Origin: Capronia americana
Lineage: Eukaryota > Ascomycota > Eurotiomycetes > Chaetothyriales > Herpotrichiellaceae
Direction: 5' to 3'
DNA length: 64,000 nucleotides
Assembly: GCA_016110215.1 (NCBI GenBank)
Contig: JADWQD010000014.1
Location: 186,001 to 250,000, forward strand
Translations under genes and position numbers: made by a program
Shown: positions 22,542 through 32,936 of the stretch, piece by piece
Numbering within the stretch: the first letter of the stretch is position 1
Layout: the number at the start of each line of letters is the position of its first letter
The notes under the pieces: generated by a model
Told to the model about the DNA's origin: nothing
Database searches by the model: none
What the model saw: the letters and a program-made list of their open reading frames with translations, nothing else

Positions 22542-24977
22542 TCACTCATCATCCTCGTTCTCGCCCAAGCCCGCATTCTTCTTCATCATCGCCACGTCGT
22601 CCTCCAGATCCTGGATCCTCCTGGCCAGCTTCTTCTTCAGAATTGCGTTGGTTGTCTTCTTCAGCAACTCTCGTTGTTCCGCAATCTTGTTCGTCATGTC
22701 CTCGATCCTCTCGAGCGCTTGACGCTTGCTTTCGTCACCTTCCTTCTCGGCATCGTCGCGGTCCTCGTCTTCCTCTCCGGCGTCGTCTTCATCTTCGTCG
22801 GAAGAGGCTTCGCCCGCCGGGGTATGGTCGGCCGTGGCAGATGGAGTGGCGCTTGTGCTGGTGACGCCGAAGGAGGAATCTGCTCCCACCTCTGGAGGAT
22901 GCAAAGTGGTGTTGGGAGCTTGCACGGTTGGTTCTGCTGCCGGGCCCTTATCCTCGTCATAGAACATCCGCTCAAGCGCGGCGAAATCATCTTGGTCAAT
23001 CTCCTCTTGCACGGGCGTTTCCGTAGCCATGGGTGTCGACACGTTATAAGCACCGGGGTGGTAGTTGAAGTAGTTGTCGGGTTCGGCCTCTGCGTCCTCG
23101 TCCTCGTCATCTTCCTCCTCCATATCAGTGCTGTATCCATGCTCGTCGAGGCGCGGGTCGTGGTCGAGAAGCTGATACTTCGTGTTGACGGCTGCCTTGT
23201 CGGCCTCGAGCAGGGCGTGGACCCTTCGTTCGACGGCCTCGATATCATCCACACGCGCTCTCTTTGTTCGTGCAAAACGTCTCTTCCGGACCCATTTCAT
23301 CGGCGCGGTGATGCCATGGGCATATTGATATGACTTGGGGTCAACGTCCTCAGGCAACGGATAGTTCCTTGCTTCCTCTTCGTCCTTGCATCGTCCCAGC
23401 ACCAGCAGCATCTGGCAAATGTCAATACTCTTGATCCACCCTTTCTTGTCCCAGGACTTCATGCCCTCAAGGATGCATGGCAGATCCACCAAAGAAGTGG
23501 CATATTTGTGATCCTTGATCTGCAAGATACCTCTCCTACCCAGCGTATCGAGCATCCTCAAGTTGATAGCCGCCCCTCCTTTTGAAAGAATCTCGCCTGC
23601 CTTGCCATCTTCGATCGACTTGCGCAGGTAATCGCAATCGTCACCGGGTTGCATGCGCAGTATGAAGCCTTCGTGGATCACCGGGTCCTTTTCTCGACCG
23701 ACCGTCGTCTCCTTCTTGTCATTCTCATACTCGCTCTCGAGTTCCGAGTCATAACCCACGCCCGGAGTCCGCTTGGGGATCTTGCCCTTGACCTTGAATA
23801 GCAGGTTTGCGGGCCCCGTTGCCTTTGGGGCTGGCGCGTGTGCCGACGGGGTTTTGAACTTGAGTGTGCGAATTGTGGGAGTTTTGTTTGGTTGGGACGG
23901 AGCAGGTCGACCGCCTTCATCGGCGTCTTGCTCGTTTATGGATTCGCGCTTGCGCTTCTTATTCGAGCCGGGTGCGGCTTCAATATTGTCCGCCGCATTC
24001 TTCTTTTTCTTCTTTGGCTTGGTGCCGTCGTCGGCATGTGGGAGAGGAGTGCTTTTGCCTGGGAGTTTGAGCTTGATGCTGGGTGTTCTCACGGTTGCAC
24101 TCTGGGGAGCAGGGGTTTGCACAGGCGCAGGCTGTATCCCCCCCGCTTGGACCGAAGGTTTGCGGGAGAAGCTGAGTTTGAGGTTGGGGCGCTTCTCTTT
24201 TGCAGAGGCAGAGGGGTCGGACATCTCTTCGTTGTCGTCGGAGTCGATCACAGGGTCAATATCAGAGGAGGCGACCGGAGACTCATTCTCTCCGTTGGAG
24301 TTGTGTGAGGTAGGAGTATCGTTGATGAAGTGTACATGCACCTCCGGGTCAACGACGACGGACCTGTGCCTGCCTCTAGCGGGGGTTGACTTCCTGATGC
24401 CGGCAGAAAGATCAGTCTTGAGGATAGACTTTGCCTCGCGCTGTTGACGATGCGATGGTGTGTGTAGACGGCGAGGTTTGGGGGTGACCGCTGCCGGAGT
24501 GCGTTTAGGCTTCCCCGCGGCTTTGCCCCTGCCATTTCTGGGCGTCTGCTGTGCCTTTGAAGGCGCGTCGTCATTGGGCGCCTCAGGCACGTCAGGCGTC
24601 AGGCTGTCAATAGCCGCGGCCTGGGGGCCTTGATTGGCGGGAGCCTCAGCGGCGTTGGGGCTTTGCAGTCCAGGTGGAACAGGCGCAACAGGCGCTTGAG
24701 GGTCCGGCTGTGGCACCGTGTCAATTGCATCTTCTTCCACACCATCTGCCCGATCTGCATCGATCCCAGCTTCTCTCTCTGTCGATGCCTTGGGATATGG
24801 AATCGTTGACCTAGGCGTCGCTGGCCATCGAAGCAACGCCTCGGGCCGCAGTTTGAGCGTCAGGAAGGATGTGCACGGCGTCGCTCGCACAGGATAAAAC
24901 TCATACTTCTTACCATTCACTGTACTCCTAATCGACCACTTTTTCCCAGGCCCCAGCTTCTGATACCGGGGCATCAT
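22542..24977 (-). CDS. taf7: Transcription initiation factor TFIID subunit 7 (TAF7/TAFII55)
   Basis: This is an intronless frame of 811 residues. TAF7 is a TFIID subunit that binds TAF1 and restrains its activity during pre-initiation complex assembly. The TAFII55 N-terminal domain lies at about residues 430-600: VIHEGFILRMQPGDDCDYLR, then GRRGILQIKDHKYATSLVDL, LPCILEGMKSWDKKGWIKS and ITAPMKWVRKRRF, all strongly family-like. It is preceded by a long basic, Pro/Ala-rich, probably disordered extension. It is followed by acidic runs and a C-terminal coiled coil (ERIEDMTNKIAEQRELLKK and onward). The protein is longer than yeast Taf7 because of the N-terminal extension. The gene is head to head with a TAF3-like gene, with 99 bp between start codons. 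Confidence 0.93.
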   Translation of the reverse strand: MMPRYQKLGPGKKWSIRSTVNGKKYEFYPVRATPCTSFLTLKLRPEALLRWPATPRSTIPYPKASTEREAGIDADRADGVEEDAIDTVPQPDPQAPVAPVPPGLQSPNAAEAPANQGPQAAAIDSLTPDVPEAPNDDAPSKAQQTPRNGRGKAAGKPKRTPAAVTPKPRRLHTPSHRQQREAKSILKTDLSAGIRKSTPARGRHRSVVVDPEVHVHFINDTPTSHNSNGENESPVASSDIDPVIDSDDNEEMSDPSASAKEKRPNLKLSFSRKPSVQAGGIQPAPVQTPAPQSATVRTPSIKLKLPGKSTPLPHADDGTKPKKKKKNAADNIEAAPGSNKKRKRESINEQDADEGGRPAPSQPNKTPTIRTLKFKTPSAHAPAPKATGPANLLFKVKGKIPKRTPGVGYDSELESEYENDKKETTVGREKDPVIHEGFILRMQPGDDCDYLRKSIEDGKAGEILSKGGAAINLRMLDTLGRRGILQIKDHKYATSLVDLPCILEGMKSWDKKGWIKSIDICQMLLVLGRCKDEEEARNYPLPEDVDPKSYQYAHGITAPMKWVRKRRFARTKRARVDDIEAVERRVHALLEADKAAVNTKYQLLDHDPRLDEHGYSTDMEEEDDEDEDAEAEPDNYFNYHPGAYNVSTPMATETPVQEEIDQDDFAALERMFYDEDKGPAAEPTVQAPNTTLHPPEVGADSSFGVTSTSATPSATADHTPAGEASSDEDEDDAGEEDEDRDDAEKEGDESKRQALERIEDMTNKIAEQRELLKKTTNAILKKKLARRIQDLEDDVAMMKKNAGLGENEDDE

Positions 24978-25076
24978 TGATCGAGGCGTCTTGGCTCCTT
25001 GCGACCTTCCAAGAATTTTCTTTCTTCTTCTCCCGTCCTAAAAACGCAAGTCGAGGACCTGGCAAAGGCAGACACA
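24978..25076. promoter_or_regulatory. Shared divergent promoter/leader of TAF7 and the TAF3-like gene
   Basis: Only 99 bases separate the two start codons, so promoter elements and both leaders must overlap each other or the coding regions. The interval contains a TTTCTTTCTTCTTCTCCC pyrimidine tract on the + strand. No clear TATA box is seen. Confidence 0.7.
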
Positions 25077-25882
25077 ATGACTTCCGCCGACCTGCACACC
25101 GCGCTCTTACGCCCAGCAGTCATTCAAATCCTGCGCGCCGCGGGCTTCAGCTACGCGAAACCTGCCGTGATCGACACGGTTACCGATCTCGCAGCGCGGT
25201 ATCTGTTGCTACTCGCCTCTTCAACGGCTCAAAACGCCTTCAATCTTCACAACACCTTCGTGCCGACGATTCAGGATGTGAGACTCGCCCTGAGTCAGGC
25301 CGGCGCGCTGTACCCGCAGATGAGTACCGCAGAGGAGAGCCTGAGGAATGATGTGCAGATCTCTGAGGGAGAGTGGGTGCCGTTCGAGGATCTTCGCGGT
25401 GTTGAAGCGTTTGTGAACTGGGCGCATGGGCCGGTTAACAAGGAGATTAGACGGGTTGCAGGGTTTGGCGATGAGGCGAATGTCGAGGAAATTGCAGCGG
25501 GTTTGGATGATCAGGAGGATTATCTCGCTGGTAAGTCATGAGAGAATTGTCGCGTTTTGTCTTTGTGAGGCTTTGGTGAGAGATAAGGCAGTTTGAAGTT
25601 GAAGTGACAAGTGACTGACTGACCGCGTGTCGCTGAGCAGCTCTCAAGAAGCGTCACAGCAAGACAGGCGAAGAGTCTCGATATCAAGGGACAGTCCTCG
25701 GAAAGGATACTGAATTACAGTCGGTTGCAATTGTTGGTGGCCCAGCAACTTCGATCGCTGAATGGACAAATCAATCGCTTGCCAGCATGAAGTCCTCAGG
25801 CCTGCGGTCGGGCGAGTACGCTGCCACACCTGCAACATCGGGCATCAGCAGTGCTCCTCTTACGCCTATTGAGTCAGAATGA
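25077..25882 (+). CDS. taf3: Histone-fold (Bromo_TP) protein, TAF3-like TFIID subunit
   Basis: Two exons, 25077-25530 and 25641-25882, give 231 residues. The 110-bp intron (GTAAGT..GAGCAG) is phase 1. The N-terminal 75 or so residues match a bromodomain-associated histone fold: LRPAVIQILRAAGFSYAKP, then VIDTVTDLAARYLLLLASST, then a third helix ending TIQDVRLALSQAGAL. TAF3 pairs with TAF10 through such a fold inside TFIID. The C-terminal part contains LKKRHSKTGEESRYQGTVLG and no PHD finger, as in other fungal TAF3 proteins. Assignment to TAF3 rather than another Bromo_TP protein rests on fold, size and the adjacent TAF7 gene. An open frame upstream of 25077 lacks support. Confidence 0.8.
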
Positions 25883-26612
25883 AGGTGGCTGGGGTATTGT
25901 TCTTCCCTCTCAAGGCCTATTCTTCTAATGAAGCGGTGGAACCGGTCCGGCAGAAAAGTTTGCAGCAACAATGCGCGCTCTCCTCACGACCGCCCTCCTC
26001 GCTCCCAGACGCGTAGGCAGACCTGGACATCCACACGCCTGGGCTGCGCAATCGAACCTCGACGCAAATCATGAACTACTGGGCCAGAACAGCCTTTAGC
26101 AATGCTGTAGGAACGACAAACGGAATCGGAGACTATGGGCGACAGCTCGAAGCCGCCTGCTCAAACCCCATATCTCTTCTAGAGCGTCCATGAATGCAAC
26201 CCTCGAACGAATAAACATGAAGATTGGAAATTGTTCAACGACAGACCGCAGGTGGCTAACACCGACACGTCGGCCCAACACGACTGAGATCAGCCACGAA
26301 GGCACTTAACTACAAGCTAGCTGAGCGAAGTTCGGGAACGATAAAGACAGACAGGCGGACAGCTGTAAAGAGCTGCTTGTGCCAGCGCGCAAAATGAACA
26401 CCAGATCTTCAGAACATTCAATGCCTGGTATTACCTAGTCCTTCCACACTTCCCGCTAAGCAAGAAGTACCATGGTACACGTATAGTGAATGAGATTTCA
26501 TCCAAGCGAGGTCACATAGTATTAGCATGTCCTCGCTGTTCCCAACGTAAGCAGCTCGTCATCGTGCAAACCCGACCCTTTCTGTCCTATCTCGGTCCAC
26601 GATGCGCGTGTC
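25883..26612. other. Intergenic region between converging genes
   Basis: No gene, repeat or RNA is recognised. It should contain the 3' ends of the TAF3-like transcript (+) and the Ser/Thr-rich protein transcript (-). Confidence 0.4.
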
Positions 26613-28455
26613 TCACACAACAGACGCCCATCTAGCTTGCCTCCTAGGCGGAATCACAATATGGTGGTCCACTACGGCCACAGAAGCACTAGTACTGGTA
26701 TCGGCACTGGCACTGGCACTGGCACCATTACCACCGTGACCTGGATCCGCCGGTCCTCCATCGGAGGCTGCGGGCGCCGTTCCAAATTGCGTCGAGAAGG
26801 TGGTGGCCACACTTCCGTTACTCAGAGTCGTCACTGCAAACCACGTCCCGGTGGAGGGCGTTGCCGTGTTGTTCAGCGTTTCGGAAGTGGTGTCGCTGGC
26901 GATGCCGGAGGGAGAGGCAAAGGGAAACGAAGTGACGCGGAAGGTGTCTACTGGGCCGAGAGGGCTGGAAGGGGCCGTGTATGACGCACCGGTCGGGATT
27001 GTCCAGTTCCAATCTTGCCAGGGGTTCGAAGGCGTCAGTGAACATGGCGTGGGATGTGTGCCGTTGGGCCAGAACAGAGACGTCGGCACACCAGGAGGTA
27101 TACCGCCTGGATTCCCACTTGCCGCCGATGTTATCGTTATCGCGGTGTTGCTTATTGTCGTTGAAGTCGAGTTGTCAGTTATCGGGCTGGTGCCGACTGC
27201 TGTGGCGTTAGTCAGAGATGGCGAAGCTGATTCAGAAGGAGATGGAGTGGTTGACTCGCTGGCCGACGAGGATGAGTCCGCGGTCGTGTTGCTGGCCGGC
27301 TGTTGGGTCGAGCTGTCCGTTGGGATTGCGTTGGAGGCGGCTGAGACGAGAGAAGAATTGGACCACCCGGTGAACGATGCTAGAGTTTCGCTGGGCGAGA
27401 AGAGCCTGGTAGTGTTGCTTTCCACCACAATGGTCATAGTGAGTGACCCTGACTGCGGTGAGATTGGGCCGGTCGCTGCGCCTGTACTGTCTGAAAGTGC
27501 TGTCCCCCTGTTGGAGCTTCCGGGAAGAGTGTGGTTTCTTCTCTCAGGTACGGTGGCTGTCACTGTAAATTCTTCAGGCGATGGAGTCACAGGTAAGGGG
27601 GTTATTGGGGCCGGTGTGTAGTCGATGGTGACCGTAATGACAGTGTTCTCAAACTCGGGTGAAGTGTCGGTTTCTGAGGGTGAGGTATAGCCCGGAGCTG
27701 GCGATGATGTGTTCGTCCACGATGGTCCGTCCATAGACCTGCCAGTGCCCCATGGAGGGCCGGTACCGTTGTAGGTGAAATTTGAACCGGGAATGGACCA
27801 AATCGTGGTTGTCGATCTCATTGTCATGACAGTTATCGGCAGATCGCTGGGAGCATCTGACGCTGTCGTTCCATTCGAGGAAGCAGAATTCGATTGGGGT
27901 GAAACGACTGACCCAGTGCTTCCGGCCGAGTCGATTGTCGTATTTCCAGTTGACAAAGTGGTTGGCGATGCCACCACGGTCGTGTCAGTCGACGTACTGT
28001 TGGCGAAAGGCGCCGAAGTGATTGTGGGGCTAGGGGTTTGATCGGTGCCTCGGATGGTGGTTGCATTTGACCAAGACGGCGCCATCCCAAGCGAGGTTTG
28101 CTCTGGACTGAAAGTGGATTGTGATGAGCTGCCGTCAGTAGCAGTCGAATTCGGTCCGCCCTCCGGCCGACATGACTCACTTCCGCAAGGGAAAAGAGGT
28201 GGAACTTCTGTCGGCTGCGGTTGTTCTGGTGTGAGGTAGCCAGTGCCCCAAGTTGGCTCGGGATCGGTCTCGTTCCCATAGAACCAAGGGTGAGTCTCGT
28301 TGTCACAACGACGAACGAGTCGATTGTGCACACCTTGCTGTTGGTCAGCGATAACCCGGCTTGCAACGGCTGAAGGACCAACCTGGATGCTGCTCTGCAT
28401 ATGTCAGGCCAAGGCCTGCAAGGCTGACGAAAAGAGTGACAAGAACGCTGCCCAT
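26613..28455 (-). CDS. Secreted Ser/Thr-rich protein, 597 aa (spliced model)
   Basis: I do not recognise a domain. The large exon is about 40% Ser/Thr with many NxS/T sequons, typical of a heavily glycosylated cell-surface or extracellular protein. Read alone from the ATG at 28400 it has no signal peptide. A better model starts at 28455: exon 28455-28383 encodes MGSVLVTLFVSLAGLGLTYA, a clear signal peptide. A 49-bp intron (28382-28334, weak donor GTTGGT, CTGAC branch point) leads into exon 28333-26613. Soon after, RLVRR-CDNETHPW offers a Kex2-type cleavage site. The C-terminus (VVDHHIVIPPRRQARWASVV) shows no GPI-anchor signal. The first-exon model is inference from sequence; the main exon is firm. 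Confidence 0.65.
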
Positions 28456-29012
28456 TGCGTACAGAACCTTCAATCCCCAAGCCCTTACCTTAAAGCTGCG
28501 TCGAGAGAAAGCTCTCTGTCAAACTTCTGTACACCGTCTTATATCTCTTGCCCGCCACATTCATGGAAGGGTCGTTGAAACGATGGTTGAGCGCGCCTCA
28601 CATGCACTAGCCCTCCAGTTCCGTCCGTTGCAAAATCTTGCACCGTGGAGGACGAAGTCGCGCTCTACCGCAATTTCGCGCGGAAGCTGCTGCCCGCTCC
28701 CCTGGCGGATGGATTTCAAAATGCCACGCTTCATTGCTGTCATATTCGAGAAGGCGACTTGCTTGATGCCGTAGGCGAGAGGAGGGTGGATATCAGTTGA
28801 AACGCCGTATGGTCAAGGCGGGAGCGGCTGCGTAGGACCGCTCGCAGCTCCTGAGCCTGAACCGGTTGTAGTCCCAGTTAGCCTTGACCATCGATCAGTC
28901 CTGTTCGCAATCGCCTTCATTCCCTGCAGGGGTGGTGTCCGCAAAAGACCCGAGTTTACACTGACATGGCAATGCTCCTGGATGACATGCGGCCTCGACC
29001 TTTGCTTGAAAA
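28456..29012. other. Intergenic region upstream of the Ser/Thr-rich gene
   Basis: On the minus strand GTAAGG at about 28490 could be the donor of a leader intron. No gene is recognised. Confidence 0.35.
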
Positions 29013-29294
29013 TTAGATTTTGATATCGGAGAAATGCATGTAGACGCGGATGAGACGCGGATGGCGCCGGTCCCTGGCAGCGGTGAGGTATGGTGCACCT
29101 CTGCGCCAAATCAAGGCTACACAGGCTGATACCAGACTTAGACCGAGGCCGAAGCCTACAGCCTTGGTTTCTTTGCCACCATGTTCAATTGCTGCTGCAG
29201 CAGTTGAGGGAGGCGCTGGCCTGGCGATAGTGCTTTGAATGGTCCAGAACCAGAGAGAGACACTCAAGTACGTGAGGGTCAGGCGTCGAAGCAT
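29013..29294 (-). CDS. Possible small membrane or secreted protein, 93 aa
   Basis: From the ATG at 29294 the frame begins MLRRLTLTYLSVSLWFWTIQ, resembling a signal peptide or anchor, with a following ARPAPPST that could hold a cleavage site. A second hydrophobic stretch (GFGLGLSLVSACVALIW) is followed by basic residues (RRGAPYLTAARDRR). I recognise no family. A longer in-frame start at 29396 would bury the hydrophobic N-terminus. This could still be a chance frame. Confidence 0.3.
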   Translation of the reverse strand: MLRRLTLTYLSVSLWFWTIQSTIARPAPPSTAAAAIEHGGKETKAVGFGLGLSLVSACVALIWRRGAPYLTAARDRRHPRLIRVYMHFSDIKI

Positions 29295-29698
29295 GCAGAA
29301 TTTGAGAAGTTGACCAAAATCTTCCTTCCCGATCTGTACCACAGGAAGCGGAGGCTCATCCTGCAGGTACGCTCCAATGCAGCCGCCCGTCTGCAAGTTT
29401 GACAGATCATGATATTAACAGGGAAACTCAACGGCGTTTGTGAATGTTGGGTCCAGGTGCGACAAGTCTACCGGTTGTCCATCAGTCGAAAGTTGCCGCT
29501 CTCAAACGAGCCTTGGGATAAGCAGTCATATGCGGGTTCGGCAGTCAACAGGGTAAGGCCGGTAATGGGTCATTGATGATGCCCTTCGGCTCGACTTCGT
29601 AAGTGAAAGACGTCTTTCTCGTGCTCGTGTGGGTTGCGACGGGAAAGATCTCGTGCGCGAATTGGTTCTGGCACGTACACGAGAACGATCGTATTGCG
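29295..29698. other. Short intergenic region
   Basis: No gene is supported. The upstream gene might have a further 3' exon here, but no junction is convincing. Confidence 0.35.
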
Positions 29699-31102
29699 CT
29701 AGGATGTTGCCAGCACGCTTTCTGACATTGGAGCCTGTGACCCAACGATCAACAGATTGCCAGGCCGCCACAACACATCGGCGAGGGCAACGGCCACCGT
29801 ATCAGCGATGAGGTCTGCCAGAGGTCTCGTGGCAACTCCACCCGGTTCACCCTTCTTGCGACTCCTCTCTGCCCCGTAACAGTGTAATGCAAAGGAATAG
29901 CGCTTGTGCTGAAGAAACCATTGCGCAAGGGCCATCTTCAGTGGAGGTTGGTCTCCAATTGGGGGATGGTTGGCCGCTTTGTCTGTAAACTTATTTGAGT
30001 ATACCCCTGCCATTATCTCAACCCTTAGCATTGCGTTATTGGCTTGAGCCTCCAGCGCTGGTTCTGGATTTGCAGAGCTTTGCAGTCGCATCAGACAAAG
30101 CTCAAGCTCTGCCAGCCGGGCAACAGCAGAGTCTGTTCCGTAGAGATGCTTCCATTGCTCCTGTATCTCGGCGATCAGTTTCTGCCCCTCATTGCCGCGG
30201 CCAGTACGAGCATAGAATTGCGACCGCCCCATCTGCTGGACCAGTGTTTGATAAGCGATCCTACCGAAAGTCTTTGACATTGCGTCGATAATGCACTTGA
30301 ACACGAGTTCGGTGACGTGGGTCTGCAATACAACATCGAACTCGGATTTCAGCAAGATCGTGAGCGGGTGTTTCTTCCCCATGATTGTCGAAGCTAACTC
30401 GGCGACATGCGGCCTGATTTGAGCGTGGAGGTCAGTCGCTCCGGCCATGTTGATTCCGTAGGCAAGCTCCACAAGCGTGAACAGCAACTCCGGATGTGGA
30501 TCTCGAAAGACAGCTGGAATGGAATCGAGGGTATGTTTGAGGACTGTAAATGCAGCAGCCGTCTTCCGTATTTCCAGGAGGTCGGAAACAATGTAGAACG
30601 CTTCCCTTAGGATCTCCACTTCACCATTGAGGTCAAAGACTTTTGGGTCGCGCCGGACTAATGGGGACCAAGAACTGGTGTATTGACCCATCATCCAATT
30701 GAAGGATTCACTTAGTACAAACTCGATCTTCAGATCGTCTGTGGGAGGCTTGATCGCGGTCGGGTTCCCAGCGCGCCAACGAAGCATCAGGGCGGCCTTG
30801 GGATCTCGCACCTGTCTGGTCTTCCGTGCTGGTGGTTGGTGGGCCTTTCGATCAGGTGGCGCATCCTGCGCTGTCCGGAGCTGGTCCTCAGTCTCATCCT
30901 CCTCGGTCGTGTCAGCCTGCTCTGGTTGTCGGGGGAGTGCTGGTCGAATGCTCAGTGGCTTCTGGCGAGCTATTTGGTCTTGATGGCGGAACACATTGGT
31001 CATGCGCTTTTTGCGATGAGCGACTTCGGCAGCATGGCGCCGGATGACATTTGGGTTGAGTCCGGATTTGTCTTGCACGTCGATGAACAAGATTTCGGGC
31101 AT
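29699..31102 (-). CDS. Fungal regulator-like protein without zinc finger, 467 aa
   Basis: This is a single frame with no assigned function. The N-terminus (MPEILFIDVQDKSGLNP then NVIRRHAAEVAHRKKR) is the basic start seen in many Pezizomycotina proteins grouped with fungal-specific transcription factors but lacking a Zn2Cys6 cluster. A charged Pro/Gln region follows, then a long helical domain (EILREAFYIVSDLLEIRKTA and LLFTLVELAYGINMAGATDL) like the middle-homology part of such regulators. The C-terminus may be short for the family. The gene at 61.6 kb is a second member with the same architecture. DNA binding is not demonstrated by any motif I can see. Confidence 0.7.
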   Translation of the reverse strand: MPEILFIDVQDKSGLNPNVIRRHAAEVAHRKKRMTNVFRHQDQIARQKPLSIRPALPRQPEQADTTEEDETEDQLRTAQDAPPDRKAHQPPARKTRQVRDPKAALMLRWRAGNPTAIKPPTDDLKIEFVLSESFNWMMGQYTSSWSPLVRRDPKVFDLNGEVEILREAFYIVSDLLEIRKTAAAFTVLKHTLDSIPAVFRDPHPELLFTLVELAYGINMAGATDLHAQIRPHVAELASTIMGKKHPLTILLKSEFDVVLQTHVTELVFKCIIDAMSKTFGRIAYQTLVQQMGRSQFYARTGRGNEGQKLIAEIQEQWKHLYGTDSAVARLAELELCLMRLQSSANPEPALEAQANNAMLRVEIMAGVYSNKFTDKAANHPPIGDQPPLKMALAQWFLQHKRYSFALHCYGAERSRKKGEPGGVATRPLADLIADTVAVALADVLWRPGNLLIVGSQAPMSESVLATS

Positions 31103-32936
31103 GTTTGAAGGACGGTTGACAACGGTGAATTAATCGCTTGCTCGAACTCTCATTACCTTATCAGCAACACCATCAGATTGATCCGGTACTTGCCGCATCG
31201 TTTCCGGTGCACATGTCAGTCAAAGCATCCTCTGGTAGGTCCGGGTGGCTGTGAGGCGCTACACAAATCCGAGCACGACTCTCACGGGTGGGTATGTCCT
31301 TGCTGCGAACTGATGGGCGAGATTTGCGTGTGCTGTTCTACCTAGAGGTGGCCGAGTCGAAGTGAAGACGGATGGATGTTATAGGCAATGAAATCGATGT
31401 GAAGAATTATCAACATCTTCGCGGTGGAAGATGAGTGAAACTCCATGGTCGTATCGCCCCGCCTAGTTGCGCCACTTTAAACCGACTCGCCTTCACCCCC
31501 ACCCTTCTTCATCCTTTACTCACCTACTGCTCACTTATACTCACCCTCTATTTACCCTACTCACCTGTAGGAACTTGATACAAATACTAATAACGACACA
31601 CAAGCGCTATATCTTCCGATAAGAGGGCAGCAAGGAGCCACCAATGTCCGAACAGGGACTAAAGAAACGATTCCGCAGCCATGCCAAGCACCTACCAAGA
31701 CAACCCCTCTGGAGATAACGTCGGCCAGATCAGGTACGCAGGGTCCGAATATATCACAAGATGATCCTGGTGCGTCGACCACAAGATGAAGGTAATAAAC
31801 ACATCGACTCCGATGTCGTTTACTTCACCCTCACCTCAGATTCTGCATCTTCAACCACTGCTCCACCTTATCATTCACCCCATTCAGCTTCGTACCCTCC
31901 TCCTCCCAGCCCTTCGTCCCGGACTGTTTTTGATTGCAGATATCATTGTCCATGTTCTCGAGATACACACTAGCGCCCGTAACAACAATCTTGCGCTTGT
32001 GTGGTCTGTCGCGGCTACCCTTTTCTTCAGAGGCAAGATGTGATCGAAGCTCCGCCGGTTTGGCGGGCGGGGCGGAGGCTTAACGGGCGCGGCGTGTTAC
32101 GCTGCCGCCATCGGTGCTTCCTTCGCAGGAGCCTTCAGTGGTCGGAATCCAGCAGCTACCGCCCTCTGGGGCTCGACGAGATGGCCAGCCTCGCGGGACT
32201 GTGCTCGGCCCTGCGCAATCCCTGCTGCGCCGGCTACTACTCGTACATACGCCCTCGGCTGAGGCACCTAGGTTCATGCACACCTCCCGTTTCGCTTCGC
32301 TCCGCTCCCGGTGAACAGGCTTGCGATGCCCCAGAAGATTGCCGGAAACGGCGACCGCGGCGTCGGGGTATCTGTCTGCTCTCGTCCGCGTTGTCAGCTG
32401 CCTGAGACGAAACGTCTTGGTGTCGAACTCGGCCGTGGTATGTAGTCGTGCCATCTCCATACACGGTGTAGTCTACTTCTGTCCGCTCGCCTGGCCGTCA
32501 AGAATCTGCCACTGGTAACGCGCAATATCTGTAACTCTCACATTGCGGATTCAAATCCTTGAGCTGGAGGATCGAGACTGTTATCGTCGCCCTACGGAGT
32601 ACTTGTATCTGCCGTGGTTTAGGCTGATGGATGCCTCACCGGGACCGTTTAGAAAAGACTTCCTGGGAGTACCCAGTTGCAGAGAGATCACAGTACGAAG
32701 CGTTGAGTGCGCCGAGGCGTGAGATGCAAGACACATAGAAACAAGGGGCAGTGAAAATCGTGTTGTGAATGAATTCCCTTGTGGCTTATGCATACAGAGT
32801 CCGTCTTCCTCCCAACCAACCTAGATTCCTGCACTGGCTACATCCTGATGAGTCAGCATACACCAGTCCTCATAAACTCCTTGGCGCCGCTAGCAAGCCC
32901 TCGTGAACACTCATGTATCTTTGGATCGTGTCAACT
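31103..32936. other. Intergenic region, about 1.8 kb
   Basis: No supported gene. A GC-rich patch at 32.05-32.25 kb yields short Ala/Gly-rich frames without a good start. TACGGAGTA occurs at 32593-32601. C/T-rich DNA at 31.47-31.56 kb looks like leader or promoter sequence. Confidence 0.4.

Noticed and set aside
23773..24447. 224-codon + strand frame opposite TAF7
   Set aside because: Antisense shadow of the Pro/Lys-rich TAF7 extension, with no domain.
26800..27621. 273-codon + strand frame opposite the Ser/Thr-rich gene
   Set aside because: Antisense shadow of a Ser/Thr-rich frame; its Val/Gly/Glu composition is the expected complement.
32050..32260. Gly/Ala-rich frame resembling a glycine zipper (AAAIGASFAGAFSG)
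   Set aside because: The frame has no ATG after its upstream stop and ends quickly; it probably reflects local GC-rich composition.
32505..32575. B-box-like GGATTCAAATCC suggesting a tRNA
   Set aside because: No matching acceptor stem, A-box or anticodon arm can be drawn upstream.
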